Assembly: GCA_963848495.1 (NCBI GenBank)
Contig: CAWKDV010000002.1
Coordinates: 868,001 to 932,000, forward strand
Source: JAICJR01 sp963848495
Lineage (GTDB): Bacteria > Actinomycetota > Thermoleophilia > Solirubrobacterales > Thermoleophilaceae
Reading direction: 5' to 3'
Length of the DNA stretch: 64,000 bases
The translations under genes and the position numbers were made by a program. The notes under the pieces were generated by a model that was not told the DNA's origin, searched no databases, and saw only the letters and a list, made by a program, of their open reading frames with translations. Position 1 is the first letter of the stretch. Every line of letters begins with the position of its first letter. Shown here one piece after another: positions 9,370-17,788 of this stretch.

Positions 9370-9900
9370 ATGGGCAGGCGTAGCCGCAAGCGGCTGACCG
9401 ATGGCGGCGACGCGAGCGTTGGCGACGCGAGCAGTACGCGCGCCCAGCGCGACGCCGCCCGCGCCCGGCGCGCCGAGGCGCTCGCCCGAAATCCCGAGGC
9501 TCGGCCGGCGCGCATCGGCCGCGACCCACGGCCGCGCCCTCCCGCGCCCTGGGGCTCGTTCCCGCTCACCGAGATCGTGGTCTTCCTGGCGATCGTCTGC
9601 CTGATCTCCGCCTTCTTCTTCCACGGCGAGCGAAGCAAGACGCTGCTGGCCGGCGGCGCGGCCCTCGGGTCGCTCGGCGGGCTCGAGCTGAGCATCCGCG
9701 AGCACTTCGCCGGCTACCGCTCGCACACCACGATGCTGTCCGGCGCGGTGGGGGTCGTGACGATGGTGGTGCTCGTGCTGGTGGTGCACCCGATCGCCAT
9801 CTGGATCGTGCTGGGGAGCGGGATCCTCACCTTCGGCGCGAGCTTCTGGGCGTTCCGCCGGGCCTTCACGCGCCGCTCGGGCGGGGTCGGCTTCCGCTAG
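9370..9900 (+). CDS. Small integral membrane protein of unknown function
   Basis: 176 residues, ATG 9370 preceded by GAGAGGAAC as ribosome binding site. The first 55 residues are Arg/Ala-rich and probably disordered. Four hydrophobic segments follow: about 63-80, 92-104, 118-140 and 145-163. No catalytic motif is evident. The gene ends just before a strong hairpin terminator. Function unknown. Confidence 0.75.
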   Translation: MGRRSRKRLTDGGDASVGDASSTRAQRDAARARRAEALARNPEARPARIGRDPRPRPPAPWGSFPLTEIVVFLAIVCLISAFFFHGERSKTLLAGGAALGSLGGLELSIREHFAGYRSHTTMLSGAVGVVTMVVLVLVVHPIAIWIVLGSGILTFGASFWAFRRAFTRRSGGVGFR

Positions 9901-9921
9901 CCGGAGTCACCATCCAAACCT

Positions 9922-9958
9922 CTCCGGCACGGGCCCTTCGATGAGGGCCCGGCCGGAG
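9922..9958 (+). terminator. Two-part stem-loop, probable terminator
   Basis: Inner stem GGGCCCT (9931-9937) / AGGGCCC (9944-9950) with a 6-base loop, enclosed by CTCCGGC (9922-9928) / GCCGGAG (9952-9958). There is no U-tract. It lies 22 bases after the stop of the membrane protein and in front of the convergent mIHF gene, so it could end transcription from both sides. Confidence 0.65.
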
Positions 9959-10004
9959 CAGGCGGCGCCGCGAGCTGGGCCCACAGCCGAAGCGCCTGTG
10001 GTCG

Positions 10005-10424
10005 CTACAGGCTCGCCACCAGGGCGGTGCGACCGCTGGAGTGCGGGTCCCTGACCTCGACATGGTCGCAGGGCTCTGACGCACCCCCCTCGGGGCGGGG
10101 CTGGCCGGTCCTGGCCGACAGCACCGCGACGAGGGCGGAGCGCTGACGCTCTGTGAACGTCGATATCTGCTTGTTCTCGGGGATCCCGAGCGACACCAGC
10201 AGACGGCGGCAGCGAGCGCGCCCCCAGCGCCGCTGACTCATCAGGAGGTCACTGATGGCCATGCTCCCGGCCTGCCACGGGCAGCGCGCGATCACCTCGA
10301 TCACACTGATCTGCTGTTCGGCGATTTGTCGCTTCAACTCGGCGCGAGCCAGACGCACCTTGTTCGCGTGCTCCAGCGCACGCAGGTGCTGTGGCGCAGC
10401 GTCGACCGTGGCAACAGTTGCCAT
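10005..10424 (-). CDS. mihF: Actinobacterial integration host factor (mIHF) family protein
   Basis: 139 residues. The start is ATG 10424 because GGGGAGGTT sits just upstream; a longer in-frame extension to 10526 is unlikely. The N-terminal helix ('ALEHANKVRLARAELKRQI') and the central helix-two-turn-helix segment ('LLVSLGIPENKQISTFTERQ') match the mIHF family. That family is an S13-like DNA-binding nucleoid protein of actinobacteria, unrelated to HU-type IHF. The C-terminal 25 residues are an unusual extra tail. The role would be nucleoid structuring and global regulation. It is divergent from pyruvate kinase. Confidence 0.85.
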   Translation of the reverse strand: MATVATVDAAPQHLRALEHANKVRLARAELKRQIAEQQISVIEVIARCPWQAGSMAISDLLMSQRRWGRARCRRLLVSLGIPENKQISTFTERQRSALVAVLSARTGQPRPEGGASEPCDHVEVRDPHSSGRTALVASL

Positions 10425-10701
10425 GGAACCTCCCCGGTTACTTCGTTTGATTACACGACCCCTCGCGGCCGGCCCCGGACACAGGTGGGCCCCAGCCCAG
10501 GGGCCCTGTGTTTCCCTCACTTCCATCGGCCGCGAGGTCGTGACCGACTCGGGAAACCTACGATGTCTCCGGCGCGTCGGTCAACCGGGGCGACCCCGGG
10601 CGATTCGCTAAGAGCGGCCTTTTTCGTGGCCGCGGCAACTTGTCCAAATTTTCACAAGGGCTTTGGCCACTTCCCCAAGAACTAGAGACTGAGACAACCC
10701 C
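10425..10701. promoter_or_regulatory. Divergent intergenic region mihF / pyk
   Basis: 277 bases between divergent start codons, more AT-rich near pyk than the surroundings. A hairpin GCGGCC (10614-10619) / GGCCGC (10628-10633) with a T-rich loop stands in the pyk leader, and a run AAATTTTCAC follows. I see no clear riboswitch. It must hold promoters for both genes, but I cannot assign -35/-10 boxes with confidence. Confidence 0.4.
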
Positions 10702-12111
10702 ATGCGTTCGACCAAGATCGTCGCCACCATCGGCCCCGCCTCACGCGACCCCGACACGCTCGAGCGGATGATCCGCGCGGGCATGGACGTGGCACGCCTG
10801 AACTTCGCACACGAGACTCCGGACGAGCACGCGGTCACGGTCAAGATGATTCGCGAGGCGGCCTCGCGGGTCGGCCGCGAAGTGGCCGTTTTGCAGGATC
10901 TGCCTGGCCCCAAGCTGCGCATCGGTCCGGTGGAGGGCGGTGTGACCGAGCTCGGCACCGGCACCACCGTCGTCCTCACGCCCGAGCCGATCGAGGGCAA
11001 TTCGGAGCGCCTCCAGGTCGCCTGGGCCGGGCTGTCGGAGATCATGCACCCGGGCGACATCGCCTATCTCGCGGATGGTGCAATTCGCCTGCGCGTCGAC
11101 GAGGTGCGGGGTGGCGAGGTGATCACCGCGGTGGAGGTGGGCGGCACGCTGGCCTCGCGGCAGGGCCTCAACCTGCCCAACGTCACCACCTCGCTGCCGG
11201 CGGTGAGCGAGGAGGACCTGCGGCTGATCGACGCCGGCGTGGACATGGGCGTGGACCTGCTGGCCCTCTCCTTCGTGCGCCGCCGCGAGGACATCGACCC
11301 GGTGCACGAGCGCCTGCGCGACCGCGGCCGCGACATCCCGGTCATCGCCAAGATCGAGAAGCCGCAGGCGGCCGCAAACGCCGACGAGATCGTGCGCGCC
11401 GCCCAGGGCATCATGGTCGCCCGCGGCGACCTCGGCATCGAGCTGCGCATCGAGGAGGTGCCGCTGGTCCAGAAGCACCTGCTGCAACTGGCGGGCCGCT
11501 ACGCGAAGCCCGCGATCACGGCCACGCAGATGCTCGAGTCGATGGTCAACTCGAGCCGGCCCACCCGCGCCGAGGTCACCGACGTGGCCAACGCGATCTT
11601 CGACGGCACCGACGCCGTGATGCTGTCCCAGGAGACGGCCGTCGGCCGCTACCCGGTGGAGGCGGTGGCGATGATGGCGTCGATCGCCGAGACCACCGAG
11701 CGCGAGCTGCCCTATGCCCGCTGGCTCACGGAGCGCGCCTCGCCGGACGGCGACGAGGCCGCCACGATCGCCTTCGGCGCCGCCGGAGCGGTCTACCAGC
11801 TCGACCTGAAGGCGATCGTCGTCCCGACGATCACGGGGCGCACAGCCGCCCTGATCTCCGCCCACCGCCCGCCGGTGCCGATCCTGGCGCTCTCGCCCCG
11901 GATCGACGTGGTCCGCCGCCTGTCGCTCCTATGGGGCGTCCGCGCCGAACTGAACGACGAGCCGACCGGCACGACCCAGCTCATCGACAGCTGTGCCGAG
12001 GCGGCGCTGCGCATGGGCGTGGCGAAGCAGGGGGAGAGGATCGGCATCACGGCAGGCCTTCCCACTGGGCTGGCAGGCGGGACGAACCTGTTCAAGGTTC
12101 ACACGTTGTAG
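10702..12111 (+). CDS. pyk: Pyruvate kinase
   Basis: 469 residues, ATG 10702. It converts phosphoenolpyruvate and ADP to pyruvate and ATP at the end of glycolysis. Diagnostic pieces: N-terminal 'TKIVATIGPAS' and 'NFAH', the lid B domain (about 70-165), 'VIAKIEKPQA' containing the catalytic Lys, 'GIMVARGDLGIE' (metal and substrate site), 'ATQMLESM', and a C-terminal allosteric domain from about 350. Length and motifs are those of a complete enzyme. It converges on the frameshifted gene at 12153-13413, and a degenerate heptad pair separates the two. Confidence 0.97.
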   Translation: MRSTKIVATIGPASRDPDTLERMIRAGMDVARLNFAHETPDEHAVTVKMIREAASRVGREVAVLQDLPGPKLRIGPVEGGVTELGTGTTVVLTPEPIEGNSERLQVAWAGLSEIMHPGDIAYLADGAIRLRVDEVRGGEVITAVEVGGTLASRQGLNLPNVTTSLPAVSEEDLRLIDAGVDMGVDLLALSFVRRREDIDPVHERLRDRGRDIPVIAKIEKPQAAANADEIVRAAQGIMVARGDLGIELRIEEVPLVQKHLLQLAGRYAKPAITATQMLESMVNSSRPTRAEVTDVANAIFDGTDAVMLSQETAVGRYPVEAVAMMASIAETTERELPYARWLTERASPDGDEAATIAFGAAGAVYQLDLKAIVVPTITGRTAALISAHRPPVPILALSPRIDVVRRLSLLWGVRAELNDEPTGTTQLIDSCAEAALRMGVAKQGERIGITAGLPTGLAGGTNLFKVHTL

Positions 12112-12177
12112 TGCTAGTGCCTAGTCCGTGCCTAGAGGTTGCCGATTCAGGCTCAGGCCAGGCACCAGCTCCAGCTA
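12112..12177. repeat. Degenerate heptad pair at convergent gene ends
   Basis: After the pyk stop TAG comes TGCTAG-TGCCTAG-TCCG-TGCCTAG (12112-12135). On the opposite strand, after a TAG at 12177-12175, comes CTGGAGC-TGGTGCC-TGGCCTG. The two sides share GTGCCT/AGGCAC, so the region can pair. It is the most decayed of the stop-adjacent heptad loci. The frame of the minus-strand gene's C-terminal half reads into it for its last residues. Confidence 0.5.
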
Positions 12178-13413
12178 ATCAGCGGCGCCTCGCGCCCTAC
12201 GCGCTCGAACACGGATACCGCCCGATCGAGGTGTGCCCTCTCGTGCGTGGCCATCACGCTGGTTCGCAGCAGCGCGTGGCCGCGCGGGACCGCGGGGTAT
12301 AGCGCGACGTTCGTGTAGACGCCGCCGTCGAACAGCGCCTTCCAGAGCAGCGCCGCCTGCCAGTCGTCGCCCACCACGACCGGCACGACCGAGGTGAACA
12401 CCTCCGTGCCGTCGCTCATCCGCTTGGGCTCGACCACCGTGAAGCCCAGCGAGCTCAGGCCGCGGTTGAGGTAGCGGGCGTTGTCGAGCACGCGGGCGAA
12501 CAGCTCCGGCCCCTCGGACGAGCGGCAGATGCGCACGGCGGCCAGGGCGGCGCCGATCGCCGCCGGCACCGCCGAGGCGGTGAACATGAACGCCCGCGAC
12601 TGGATGCGCAGGAACTCGATCACGTCGGCCGGCCCGGCGATGAAGCCGCCACAGCTGGCGAGCGACTTCGAGAAGGTGCCCATGCGCAGGTCGACCAGGT
12701 CCTCGACGCCGAAGAGCCTCGCAGGCGCCGGCGCCCCGGGCGCCGAGCACCCCCACGCCGTGGGCCTCGTCGACCATCAGGCGCGCACCGTGCTTGCGGC
12801 ATGCCTCGACCACCGGCGGGAGGTCGCAGACATCGCCCTCCATCGAGTAGACGCCGTCCACCACGACCAGCACGCCGCCGCCGTCGCCCGCGGCCCGCTC
12901 CAGCATCTCCTCGAGCTTGCCCAGTCTGTTGTGGCGGAAGGGCCGCACCCGCGCCCGCGACATCGCCACGCCGTCCATGATCGAGGCGTGGTCGGCGCTG
13001 TCGCAGATGACGGTGTCGGCGGGGCCGAGCAGCGTGCTCAGGCAGCCGACGTTGGCCTGGTAGCCGGTGGTGAAGACGAGCGCGTCGCCCGTGCCCATCC
13101 ACTCGGCGATCTCACGCTCGAGCTCGAGGTGGAGCGGGATCGTGCCGTTGAGGAAGCGGGAGCCGGTGAGGCCGGTGCCGTAGGTGTCGAGCGCGTGGCG
13201 GGCCCCCTCGATCACGCGCGGGTCGGCCGTCAGCCCGAGGTAGTTGTTCGAGCCGAGCATGACCTTCTCGGCGCCCTCCATCTCCACGACCGGCCCGGCG
13301 GGTCCAGTGAGCAGCCGGAAGTAGGGCAGCAGGTCCTGCTCCCGGGCCACGCGAAGCTGCTCGAGCCGCTCGTGGGTCCTGGCCTTCTCGAAGAGATCGA
13401 TCGCAGTGGGCAT
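12153..13413 (-). pseudogene. Alpha-oxoamine synthase, serine palmitoyltransferase-like, frameshifted
   Basis: PLP enzyme joining an amino acid to an acyl thioester. From ATG 13413 the N-terminal half reads in one frame through 'GTGLTGSRFLNGT', 'DADHAS'-like 'DSADHASIMDG' and 'LMVDEAHGVGVLGARGAG'. The C-terminal half, with the PLP-lysine loop 'MGTFSKSLASCGG' and 'ALLWKALFDGGVYTN', is in another frame. The shift lies near 12713-12720; removing one T from GAGGCTCTTCGGC restores a continuous 419-residue protein. The features resemble serine palmitoyltransferase more than BioF or Kbl. It is either a true lesion or a base-call error. It is divergent from a GNAT-like gene 19 bases away. Confidence 0.8.
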
Positions 13414-13432
13414 TCGGATAAGGTGCCGCGCC

Positions 13433-14557
13433 GTGTCCGTGGAGGTTCGGCCAGTGGCATCGAAGCGCGACCTGATGCGCTTCATCAAGCTCCCCTGGCG
13501 GCTCTATCGTAACGAGCCCCGCTGGGTCCCGCCCTTGATCTCGGAGCGCAAGCGGCACCTCGACCGCGAGGACAACCCCTTCTTCCAGCACGCCGAGGCG
13601 GAGTACTTCCTGGCCTGGCGGGACGGCCGCGTGGTGGGCCGGATCTCCGCGCACATCGACCGCCGGCTGAACGAGTTCCACGACAACGACTGGGGCCTGT
13701 TCGGCTTCTTCGAGTGTGAGGAGGACCGGGAGGTCGCCAATGCCCTGCTCTCAACAGCCGAGGCCTGGCTGCGCGAACGGGGTAGGGACAACATGGTCGG
13801 CCCGATGGACTTCACGACCAATCACGAGTGCGGCCTGCTCGTCGAGGGGTTCGACCGCCGGCCGCAGATCCTCGAGAACTGGCACTTCCCCTACTACGCC
13901 GCCCTGATCGAGGGCTACGGGCTGACCAAGGTCATGGACCTGTTCAAGTGGGAGCTCGACATCTCCGACCGCGAGAAGATGCTGCCCGTGCTGTTCGAGC
14001 TGGCCGACAAGGTCGAGCCCGAGCACGGCGTGCACGTCCGGCCGATGCGCAAGCGCGACTTCCAGCAGGAGGTGCGCTCCTTCATGGAGGTCTACAACTC
14101 GGCCTGGGAGAAGAACTGGGCCTTCGTGCCGCTCACCGACGCCGAGCTCGTGACCTACGCCAAGGAGCTGAAGCCGATCCTCGACGAGAACTGGGCCTGG
14201 GTGGCCGAGAAGGACGGCCAGGTGGTGGGGGCGGCGCTGTCGCTGCCCGACTACAACCAGATCCTGCGCAAGGCGAACGGGCGGCTGGTGCCGTTCGGCT
14301 GGATCCACTTCATCGGCGCCCGCAAGCAGATCGACTCCGTGCGCGTGTTCGCCCTGGGGGTCAAGCCCGAGTTCCAGCACACGGGCGTGGCGGCGAAGTT
14401 CTACGTCGAGCACTTCAACTCGGCCAGCCGCACCCCGCAGACGTGGGGCGAGATGGGCTGGATCCTCGAGACCAACACGGCCATGAACCGGGGCATGGAG
14501 GCGATGAACGGCCGAATAGTCAAGAAGTACCGGGTTTACGAGAAGGCCCTGGCGTAG
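13433..14557 (+). CDS. GNAT-superfamily acyltransferase-like protein
   Basis: 374 residues from GTG 13433 (AAGGTG upstream; an earlier GTG at 13406 would overlap the divergent gene). Conserved pieces are 'FIKLPWRLYRNEPRWVPPL', 'NPFFQHAEAEYFLAWRDG', 'GPMDFTTNHECGLLVEGFD' and a C-terminal half with GNAT-like strands ('VGAALSLPDYN', 'GVKPEFQHTGVAAKFY'). It belongs to a large family of about 370-390 residue proteins often annotated N-acetyltransferase. Bacterial ceramide synthase is, as I recall, a member of a GNAT-like family of this type. Since the divergent neighbour is serine-palmitoyltransferase-like, an N-acylating role in sphingolipid-like synthesis is a reasonable but unproved inference. 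Confidence 0.75.
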   Translation: MSVEVRPVASKRDLMRFIKLPWRLYRNEPRWVPPLISERKRHLDREDNPFFQHAEAEYFLAWRDGRVVGRISAHIDRRLNEFHDNDWGLFGFFECEEDREVANALLSTAEAWLRERGRDNMVGPMDFTTNHECGLLVEGFDRRPQILENWHFPYYAALIEGYGLTKVMDLFKWELDISDREKMLPVLFELADKVEPEHGVHVRPMRKRDFQQEVRSFMEVYNSAWEKNWAFVPLTDAELVTYAKELKPILDENWAWVAEKDGQVVGAALSLPDYNQILRKANGRLVPFGWIHFIGARKQIDSVRVFALGVKPEFQHTGVAAKFYVEHFNSASRTPQTWGEMGWILETNTAMNRGMEAMNGRIVKKYRVYEKALA

Positions 14558-14591
14558 GGTCGTCCGACCTGGCGTTAGACTCGCTCGACTC

Positions 14592-14906
14592 ATGCCCGAG
14601 CCGGCCGACAGCCCGCAGGAGGGCGAGATCAGGCACCTCCCGGTGCCGGTCTCGGTGCCCGAGGCACGGCCGGTGGAGCAGCCGCCGCAGCAGCTCGAGC
14701 GAGTCCGGCTGGCCCAGCTCCCGGCCCCTGTGCTGGCCGCCGCCGGCGGGTTCATCGTGGGCGTGGCCACCTGGGTGCTGATCCGCGTGATCCGGCGCGA
14801 CCGGCGCACGCCGGTGCGGATCCGGGGCAGGCGCGGGCGCAAGGGCCTCGAGGTCGCGAGCAGCCGCTCGTTCCTCGTAGACGTCCACCTGTTGAAAGAC
14901 CGCTAA
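14592..14906 (+). CDS. Small single-pass membrane protein
   Basis: 104 residues, ATG 14592. The N-terminal 40 residues are Pro/Glu-rich. One membrane helix (about 47-66) is followed by a very basic segment ('RVIRRDRRTPVRIRGRRGRK') and a C-terminus ending near 'VDVHLLKDR'. The positive-inside pattern puts the C-terminus in the cytoplasm. Function is unknown; it might bind nucleic acid or anionic lipid. It lies 8 bases before the glycosylase gene. Confidence 0.65.
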   Translation: MPEPADSPQEGEIRHLPVPVSVPEARPVEQPPQQLERVRLAQLPAPVLAAAGGFIVGVATWVLIRVIRRDRRTPVRIRGRRGRKGLEVASSRSFLVDVHLLKDR

Positions 14907-14914
14907 GCGCCTTG

Positions 14915-15772
14915 GTGGTTGTCGAGCAGGACGTGCGGCCGCCCGGGCCGTACCGCATGCCCATGGCCGGACGCGACGGCGTCGTGCGGCGGCGCGACCG
15001 CGCACTCACGCGGTTGATCCACCTGGACGACGAGCCGGCCGTGGTGTCCGCCTGGGCGGCCACCGGCGGCGTGCGCATCCGCGCGGAGTCCGCCTCGCGT
15101 GAGGCCGCCGGCTACGCGGTCGAGCGCATGCGCTTCGCGCTCGGGGTCGACCAGGACCTGGCCGAGTTCCACCGCGCCTTCAAGCTCGACCCGCTGCTCG
15201 GGCCCGTGATCCGCCGCCGGCCGTGGATCCGGCCGCTCAGGCGCGCCGAGCCGTGGGAGGCGCTGGCCTGGGCGATCACCGAGCAGCTCATCGAGGCCGA
15301 GCGGGCGGCTGGGATCCAGCGGCGGCTGGTGCACCGCTACGGGCGCCGGAGCGCCTGCGGAACGCTGAGGGACGCGCCCGCGCCGGCTGTCCTTGCGGCG
15401 CGAGCCCCTGCGGAGCTCGAGGCCTGCGACCTCGCGGGCAAGCGGGCCATCGCGATGGTGCGCGTGGCGCGGGAGGTCGCCGCGGGCAGGGCCGACCTCA
15501 CGGAGCACGAGCCCGCCTGGCGGCGCCTGCTCACGATCCGCGAGATCGGCACCTGGACGCTCGACAAGCTCGCCTACCACGGCCAGGGCCGCGACGACCG
15601 CATCCCCGCCGGCGACCTCGCCTACGTGAAGCTGGTCGGGCGGCTGGGCGGCCTCGGCCGGCGCGCCACCGAGGAGGAGGTGCGCGACTTCTTCGAGCCC
15701 TACGCCCCCTGGCAGGGCCTCGCCGGCACCTACCTCCTGATGGGCCGCTTCCGGCCCGCGTTCAGCCCTTAG
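14915..15772 (+). CDS. DNA-3-methyladenine glycosylase II-like (HhH-GPD)
   Basis: About 285 residues; GTG 14915 or TTG 14912 could start it. Base-excision enzyme of the HhH-GPD superfamily. The N-terminal AlkA-like region is followed by 'EALAWAITEQLIEAERAAGI', the hairpin-helix-hairpin 'LLTIREIGTWTLDKLA', and the proline/aspartate loop 'RIPAGDLAYVK' holding the catalytic Asp. No 4Fe-4S cysteine cluster is present, which fits AlkA rather than Nth/MutY. The stop codon TAG (15770-15772) is fused to the left arm of a 155-bp inverted-repeat element. Confidence 0.88.
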   Translation: MVVEQDVRPPGPYRMPMAGRDGVVRRRDRALTRLIHLDDEPAVVSAWAATGGVRIRAESASREAAGYAVERMRFALGVDQDLAEFHRAFKLDPLLGPVIRRRPWIRPLRRAEPWEALAWAITEQLIEAERAAGIQRRLVHRYGRRSACGTLRDAPAPAVLAARAPAELEACDLAGKRAIAMVRVAREVAAGRADLTEHEPAWRRLLTIREIGTWTLDKLAYHGQGRDDRIPAGDLAYVKLVGRLGGLGRRATEEEVRDFFEPYAPWQGLAGTYLLMGRFRPAFSP

Positions 15773-15931
15773 GGTCCTAAGTCGGAAATTCGTGCGCACC
15801 TTCCCGGCGCCTGGACACGTCTGACGGTCGCCGCTCCCTCGCCGGACTACAAGTCCGACTCCGGTCGCGTCAGCCGTCAGCCGCGCCCAGTCACTCGGGA
15901 AGCTGAAGCCGAATTTCCGACTTAGGACCCT
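15771..15931. repeat. 155-bp inverted-repeat element, copy A
   Basis: A perfect 22-bp terminal inverted repeat (15771-15792 / 15910-15931) bounds the element, which fills the whole gap between the stop codons of two convergent genes. The central stem is CGGACT-aca-AGTCCG, and side arms pair CTGACGG with CCGTCAG. Positions 15774-15928 match 54255-54409 on the other strand over the full 155 bases. The inner 117 bases have only four differences, while the terminal arms differ but stay paired. This may be a MITE-like repeat or a structured RNA 3' element. Confidence 0.9.
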
Positions 15932-17367
15932 TAGAACGCGGCCTCGGCGGCGGCCGGTTGCGCCTCGGCCGGGGCGGCCGCCGCCGCACGGTGCGGCAGC
16001 AGCATTGCCGGCAGCGCGGTGACCGCGGTGGTGCCGAGCACAAACCAGTAGGTGATGCCGAACGCATGCGCGCCGTGGCCTGCGTCGAGGCCGTGCTGGA
16101 GGATGACCGCGAACATGGCCGTGCCGATCGCGCCGCCCACGCGCTGGAGGATGTTGAGCGTGGTTGAGGCGCCGGGGATCTGTGGCTGCGACAGCGTCCG
16201 GTAGGCGCTCCCCATCAGCGACGGGAAGGCCAGACCCATGCCGATGCCGCGCGGCACGCCCGAGAGCGCCAACAGCGCCTGGTTCGTATGGGCGTCGAGC
16301 TGGGTCAGCGGGAGGTTCGCCAGCACCGCGAACGCGAGCCCCGTGAGCACGAGCGGCCGCGGGCCGATCTTGTCGCTGAGCTTGCCGCCGATCGGCATTG
16401 AGACCATCGCCGCGAGCCCCTGGGGCGCGAGCAGCAGGCCGGCCTGGAGCGGGGTCTGGCCCCGCACTGCCTGCTCGTAGAGCGGGAACAGGAACATCGC
16501 CGCGAACAGCGTGCCGATGAAGGCGAACATGGTCCAGCCGCTGGCCGCGAAGGTGCGGTCCTGGAACAGCTTCACGTCGATCAGCGGCCCCTTGGTCCGG
16601 CGCGCGTGGACTACGAAGGCCAGGATCAGCACCAGGCCGACGGCCGTGCCGACGATCGCCTTGGCCGATGCGAAACCGGAGATGCCGGCCTCCGAGAGGC
16701 CGTAGACGAACGCCGCGAGGCCGGGGGAGAGCAGTGCCAGGCCGACGCGGTCGAGTGGCTTGTCGGAGCGCGCGTGGGTGTCGGGCCCGAGCCAGCGCAG
16801 CGCCGCCGCCAGGGCCACGATCGCCACCGGCAGGTTGACGTAGAAGATCCAGCGCCAGGAGAGCCCGTCGATGATCGCGCCGCCGATCACCGGACCGAGC
16901 ACCGGCCCGAGCAGCGCCGGCACCGCGATCACGCCCATCACCCGTCCCATACGGTCCGGTCCCGACTCGCGGGCGAGGATCGTCTGACCGACCGGCAGGA
17001 TCACGCCGCCGGCGAAGCCCTGGAGCACACGGAAGAAGATCAGGGAGTCGGCGGACCAGGCGGCGCCGCTAAGCATCGAGCCGGCGAGGAAGAGCACGAG
17101 CGAGCCGATCCAGAGGCGCCGTACGCCGTAGCGCTCGATCGCCCAGCCGGTGATCGGGATCACCATCGAGAGCGCCAGCAGGTAGCCCGTGGCGACCCAC
17201 TGGATCGTCGCCACCGAGACCTTGAAGTCGTCGCCCAGAGTGTGGATGGCGACGTTGACGATCGTCGTGTCGAGGATCGTCATCATCGAGCCGAGGATGA
17301 CGACGGCGGAGAGGCGCTTGAGGCGCGGGGTGAAGACCTTTTCCTTGCCGGACGCCGTAACGCTCAC
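15931..17367 (-). CDS. MFS multidrug exporter, DHA2 (EmrB/QacA) type
   Basis: 478 residues from GTG 17367; longer in-frame starts would run into the upstream gene. Fourteen membrane helices are expected. Family marks are 'LDTTIVNVAIHTLGDDF' in helix 1, 'WVATGYLLALSMVIPITGWA', motif A-like 'RYGVRRLW', 'RVLQGFAGGVILPVGQT' and motif C-like 'GPVLGPVIGGAI'. It exports drugs or other hydrophobic compounds with protons. The C-terminus is an Ala/Pro-rich cytoplasmic tail. The stop codon lies inside the edge of the 155-bp element. Confidence 0.93.
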   Translation of the reverse strand: MSVTASGKEKVFTPRLKRLSAVVILGSMMTILDTTIVNVAIHTLGDDFKVSVATIQWVATGYLLALSMVIPITGWAIERYGVRRLWIGSLVLFLAGSMLSGAAWSADSLIFFRVLQGFAGGVILPVGQTILARESGPDRMGRVMGVIAVPALLGPVLGPVIGGAIIDGLSWRWIFYVNLPVAIVALAAALRWLGPDTHARSDKPLDRVGLALLSPGLAAFVYGLSEAGISGFASAKAIVGTAVGLVLILAFVVHARRTKGPLIDVKLFQDRTFAASGWTMFAFIGTLFAAMFLFPLYEQAVRGQTPLQAGLLLAPQGLAAMVSMPIGGKLSDKIGPRPLVLTGLAFAVLANLPLTQLDAHTNQALLALSGVPRGIGMGLAFPSLMGSAYRTLSQPQIPGASTTLNILQRVGGAIGTAMFAVILQHGLDAGHGAHAFGITYWFVLGTTAVTALPAMLLPHRAAAAAPAEAQPAAAEAAF

Positions 17368-17405
17368 GCGGTACAGCCTAGGCTGGACGGGATAGGGCGC
17401 TTGGG

Positions 17406-17768
17406 CTAGCCGACCACGAGCCGCATCTTGAAGCCGTGGATCGTGCACTCGATCAGATAGGTGCCCGGCTTCGTGACCTTCTTCGTGAAGGTGCCGTGGT
17501 CCATCGTGCGCGAGTGGAACTTCGCCGGGCCCCTGATCACGGTCACGTTGTGGTCCTCGGTGCCGACCCACTTCCAGGTGATCGTGCGGCCCTTGGCCAC
17601 GTGCACGGTGGGGGTGTGGTTGGTGTCCTTGACGAAGAAGAAGTCGCCGACCTTGATGATCCTCACGCCCGCGGCCAGGGCAGTGGCCGCGAACGCGACG
17701 AACACGAGCACCACTGCGAGCCCTGTCATGCGGAGCGGGAGGCGCATCTGCGGGGATAGACGCGGCAT
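17406..17768 (-). CDS. Exported cupredoxin (plastocyanin-like)
   Basis: 120 residues, ATG 17768 (a longer frame to 17891 is unlikely). A signal peptide or anchor lies at about 8-32 and ends in 'ATALAAG'. One cupredoxin domain follows. Type-1 copper ligands can be placed: His in 'EDHNVTV', then Cys, His and Met in 'CTIHGFKM'. It would be an extracytoplasmic electron carrier or copper binder. It lies between the thi ABC operon and the exporter on the same strand. A second cupredoxin gene occurs at 26421-26771. Confidence 0.85.
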   Translation of the reverse strand: MPRLSPQMRLPLRMTGLAVVLVFVAFAATALAAGVRIIKVGDFFFVKDTNHTPTVHVAKGRTITWKWVGTEDHNVTVIRGPAKFHSRTMDHGTFTKKVTKPGTYLIECTIHGFKMRLVVG

Positions 17769-17788
17769 CGGCGGAGATTCTTCCCGAT

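Noticed and set aside
15771..15931. Copy A as a simple rho-independent terminator
   Set aside because: A second copy of identical length elsewhere, a 117-base conserved core and no U-tract argue for a repeat family instead, though it may also terminate transcription.
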